From Pseudomonas mendocina (GTDB lineage: Bacteria > Pseudomonadota > Gammaproteobacteria > Pseudomonadales > Pseudomonadaceae), in the NCBI RefSeq assembly GCF_900636545.1, contig NZ_LR134290.1, positions 4,712,001 to 4,776,000 of the forward strand: a stretch of 64,000 bases of DNA, in the 5' to 3' direction. Below the pieces are notes generated by a model, which saw nothing but the letters and a program-made list of their open reading frames with translations, was not told where the DNA came from and did no database searches. The translations under genes and the position numbers were made by a program. The stretch's first letter is position 1; every line of letters starts with the position of its first letter. Below are positions 61,800 through 64,000 of the stretch, one piece after another.

Positions 61800-63038
61800 A
61801 TGCTTCGCATCCTTGCCCTGATTTTGCTCAGCAGCCTGATCGCTCCGGCCATTGCCGATCAGCGCGCCGATACCCAGCGCCAGCTGGAAGCCGCGCGTCA
61901 GGACGTCGCCGAGCTGAAGAAGCTGCTGGAGAAACTGCAGCAGGAGAAATCCGGCGTGCAGCAGCAATTGAAGAAGACCGAGACCGAAATGGGCGACCTG
62001 GAAAACCAGGTCAAGGAACTGCAACGCGAGCTCAAGGGCAGCGAGCAGGAAATCCAGCGCCTGGATCAGGAGAAAAAAAAACTCCAGGGCGCACGCACTG
62101 AACAGCAACGCCTGATCGCCATCCAGGCCCGCGCCGCCTATCAGAGCGGCCGTCAGGAGTACGTCAAGCTGCTGCTCAACCAGCAGAACCCGGAAAAATT
62201 CTCGCGTACCCTCACCTACTACGACTACCTCAGCCAGGCGCGGCTCGAACAGCTCTCTGCGTTCAACGAGACCCTGCGCCAACTGGCCAACGTCGAACAG
62301 GAAATCACCAGCCATCAGGCCCAGCTGCAGGCGCAGAAGGCAGGCCTGGATGAACGCCACGCCAAACTCGCCGAGGCGCGCAAGGAGCGCCAGCAGGCAT
62401 TGGCCAAGCTCAACCGCGACTTCGCCAGCCGCGATCAGCGGCTCAAGGCGCGCCAGCAGGAACAGGTCGAACTGGGTCGCGTACTCAAGACAATCGAGGA
62501 AACCCTGGCCCGCCAGGCACGTGAGGCCGAGGTAGCACGCAAGCGCGCACTGGCCGCCCAGACGGCCGAGCAGGCACGCCCAGGCAGTCAGCCAAGCGGC
62601 CCCCTGGTGACGTCTGGCGCAGTCTATGGCGGGCCTTTCGCCAGCGCGCGCGGCAAGTTGCCTTGGCCGGTCGATGGCCGATTGGTAGCACGCTACGGAA
62701 CCCCTCGCGGCGGCGACGCTCGTACTAAGTGGGACGGCGTGCTGATCGGCGCACCCGCCGGCAGCCAGGTGCGCGCCGTGCATGGCGGCCGAGTGGTTTT
62801 CGCCGACTGGTTGCGTGGTGCCGGTCTGTTGGTCATTCTCGACCATGGCAATGGTTATCTGAGCCTGTATGGCCACAACCAGAGCCTGCTCAAGAGTGCC
62901 GGGGACGTGGTCAAGGCCGGCGACCCCATCGCCACCGTTGGTAGCAGCGGTGGCCAGGATACATCGGCACTGTACTTCGCCATTCGCCAGAATGGCCGTC
63001 CGAGTGATCCGGCACAATGGTGCCGCGCGCAGGGATAA
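61800..63038 (+). CDS. Murein hydrolase activator EnvC-like
   Basis: Encodes 412 residues with a signal peptide (LALILLSSLIAPAIA). A long coiled coil (residues about 20-250, heptads of Leu/Gln/Glu/Lys) is followed by a LytM/M23-type domain from about residue 300. The M23 metal sites are degenerate: WDGVLIGAP where HxxxD is expected and LYFAIR where LHFEIR is expected. As in E. coli EnvC it thus likely activates amidases at the septum and is not itself a peptidase. Start at ATG 61800; the track frame opens earlier without an RBS. Followed by ctpA with a gap of 28 bases. Confidence 0.9.
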   Translation: MLRILALILLSSLIAPAIADQRADTQRQLEAARQDVAELKKLLEKLQQEKSGVQQQLKKTETEMGDLENQVKELQRELKGSEQEIQRLDQEKKKLQGARTEQQRLIAIQARAAYQSGRQEYVKLLLNQQNPEKFSRTLTYYDYLSQARLEQLSAFNETLRQLANVEQEITSHQAQLQAQKAGLDERHAKLAEARKERQQALAKLNRDFASRDQRLKARQQEQVELGRVLKTIEETLARQAREAEVARKRALAAQTAEQARPGSQPSGPLVTSGAVYGGPFASARGKLPWPVDGRLVARYGTPRGGDARTKWDGVLIGAPAGSQVRAVHGGRVVFADWLRGAGLLVILDHGNGYLSLYGHNQSLLKSAGDVVKAGDPIATVGSSGGQDTSALYFAIRQNGRPSDPAQWCRAQG

Positions 63039-63066
63039 GCGCTTTATCCATTTAGGAGTTGTCTTC

Positions 63067-64000
63067 ATGCCCCATCGCTTTCGCCCCACCTGCCTGGCTC
63101 TGGCCCTTGGGCTGCTGCTCGGCGTTCCAGCCCTGCAAGCCGCCGAGCCTGCCCCCGCGCCGGCACCGGCGGCAAGCAGCAAGGCTCCGTTGCCGCTGGA
63201 CGATCTGCGCACCTTCGCCGAGGTGATGGACCGTATCAAGGCCGCCTATGTCGAGCCGGTGAGCGACAAGACCCTGCTCGAGAATGCCATCAAGGGCATG
63301 CTCAGCAACCTTGACCCGCACTCAGCCTACCTAGAGCCGGAAGCCTTCGCCGAGCTGCAGGAAAGCACCAGCGGCGAGTTCGGCGGCCTGGGCATCGAGG
63401 TCGGCATGGAGGACGGCTTCGTCAAGGTGGTCTCCCCCATCGACGACACTCCGGCGTCCAAGGCCGGCATTCAGCCCGGCGACCTGATCGTGAAGATCGA
63501 TGGTCAGCCGACCAAGGGCCTGTCAATGATGGAAGCCGTGGACAAGATGCGCGGCAAGGCCGGCAGCAAGATCGAGCTGACGCTGGTACGCGACGGCGGC
63601 CGCCCCTTCGACCTGACCCTGACCCGCGCAGTGATCAAGGTGCGCAGCGTCAAGAGCCAGATGCTCGAAGACGGCTACGGCTACCTGCGCATCTCGCAAT
63701 TCCAGGTCAACACCGGCGAAGAAGTTGGCAAGGCGCTGACCAAGCTGCGCCAGGAGAACGGCAACAAGAAGCTGCGCGGCCTGGTCATGGACCTGCGCAA
63801 TAACCCGGGCGGCGTGCTGCAGGCTGCAGTGGAAGTGGCCGACCACTTCCTCAAGAGCGGGCTGATCGTCTACACCGAGGGCCGCCTGGCCAACTCGGAG
63901 CTGCGCTTCAATGCCGACCCGGCCGACGCCAGCGAAGGCGTACCGCTGGTGGTGCTGATCAACGGCGGCAGCGCCTCGGCCTCGGAAATCGTCGCCGGCG
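63067..64000 (+). CDS. ctpA: Carboxy-terminal processing protease CtpA (partial)
   Basis: Runs off the window end; 311 codons are seen. A signal peptide (ALALGLLLGVPALQA) precedes the S41 N-terminal part (LRTFAEVMDRIKAAYVEP), a PDZ domain (GLGIEVGMEDGFVKVVSP through LVRDGGRP) and the protease domain with DLRNNPGGVLQAAVEVADHF. The catalytic Ser is in NGGSASASEI; the Lys partner lies beyond the end. It cleaves periplasmic proteins, such as peptidoglycan cross-link hydrolases, in P. aeruginosa CtpA studies. It follows the EnvC-like gene as in PA5133-PA5134. Confidence 0.92.
   Translation, partial: MPHRFRPTCLALALGLLLGVPALQAAEPAPAPAPAASSKAPLPLDDLRTFAEVMDRIKAAYVEPVSDKTLLENAIKGMLSNLDPHSAYLEPEAFAELQESTSGEFGGLGIEVGMEDGFVKVVSPIDDTPASKAGIQPGDLIVKIDGQPTKGLSMMEAVDKMRGKAGSKIELTLVRDGGRPFDLTLTRAVIKVRSVKSQMLEDGYGYLRISQFQVNTGEEVGKALTKLRQENGNKKLRGLVMDLRNNPGGVLQAAVEVADHFLKSGLIVYTEGRLANSELRFNADPADASEGVPLVVLINGGSASASEIVAG

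Noticed and set aside
1..64000. tRNA or rRNA genes
   Set aside because: I scanned gaps by eye for cloverleaf or rRNA core sequence and saw none; a covariance search was not possible here.

Overview
The window reads as a chromosomal segment of a GC-rich Pseudomonas, probably of the P. mendocina/pseudoalcaligenes type or a near relative. The evidence is gene order and protein resemblance: ilvD, gloA, folA, glpQ, thyA, lgt, ptsP, rppH, ilvA, rpiA, the arginine aminopeptidase autotransporter aaaA, carP/carO, the D-2-hydroxyglutarate dehydrogenase gene, serA and an AHL-acylase gene follow the P. aeruginosa PA0353 to PA0305 order as I remember it. The right end (trmL, secB, grxC, rhodanese, gpmI, envC-like, ctpA) follows PA5126 to PA5134. 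I saw no tRNA, rRNA, insertion sequence transposase, prophage or CRISPR array.

Layout. 1-2.2 kb: an HDOD protein diverging from the rRNA methyltransferase gene rlmI. 2.4-6.9 kb: a polyamine-type ABC importer operon behind a sigma-54-like promoter. 7.4-8.8 kb: a NarL-type two-component pair whose kinase has no visible start codon in frame. 9-18.2 kb: a complete second chemotaxis operon (MCP, CheY, STAS, CheA, CheW, MCP, CheW, CheR, CheD, CheB). 18.4-36.9 kb: housekeeping metabolism (ilvD, gloA, folA, glpQ, thyA-lgt, ptsP, rppH, ilvA, rpiA) with several small membrane or unknown proteins. 37.1-39.1 kb: the autotransporter aminopeptidase. 39.1-42.3 kb: a cadmium/zinc efflux locus (cadA/cadR). 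42.3-45.1 kb: YegP-like protein and a carP-carO-carP cluster. 45.2-49.1 kb: FAA hydrolase, D-2-hydroxyglutarate dehydrogenase and serA, the last two diverging and functionally coupled. 49.2-57.3 kb: small conserved genes, a prolyl-hydroxylase-like oxygenase, a lipase-like hydrolase, an AraC regulator and a penicillin/AHL acylase. 57.4-64 kb: an NrsZ-like sigma-54 small RNA, then trmL, secB-grxC-rhodanese, gpmI, an EnvC-like activator and the start of ctpA.

The most interesting non-coding signal is a pair of related palindromic elements, at 42645-42791 and just downstream of serA at about 49066-49180. They share a conserved skeleton, but their paired arms differ in sequence in a compensatory way. 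The first copy also supplies the stop codons of both flanking convergent genes. Other points of note are the sigma-54 small RNA with a duplicated 49-nt module sitting at a synteny breakpoint, the cysteine-bearing STAS protein in the chemotaxis operon, the kinase with a C8 tract where its start should be, and an inverted-repeat operator between the AraC and acylase genes.

Synteny statements and functional names come from memory of the families. No database search was run.
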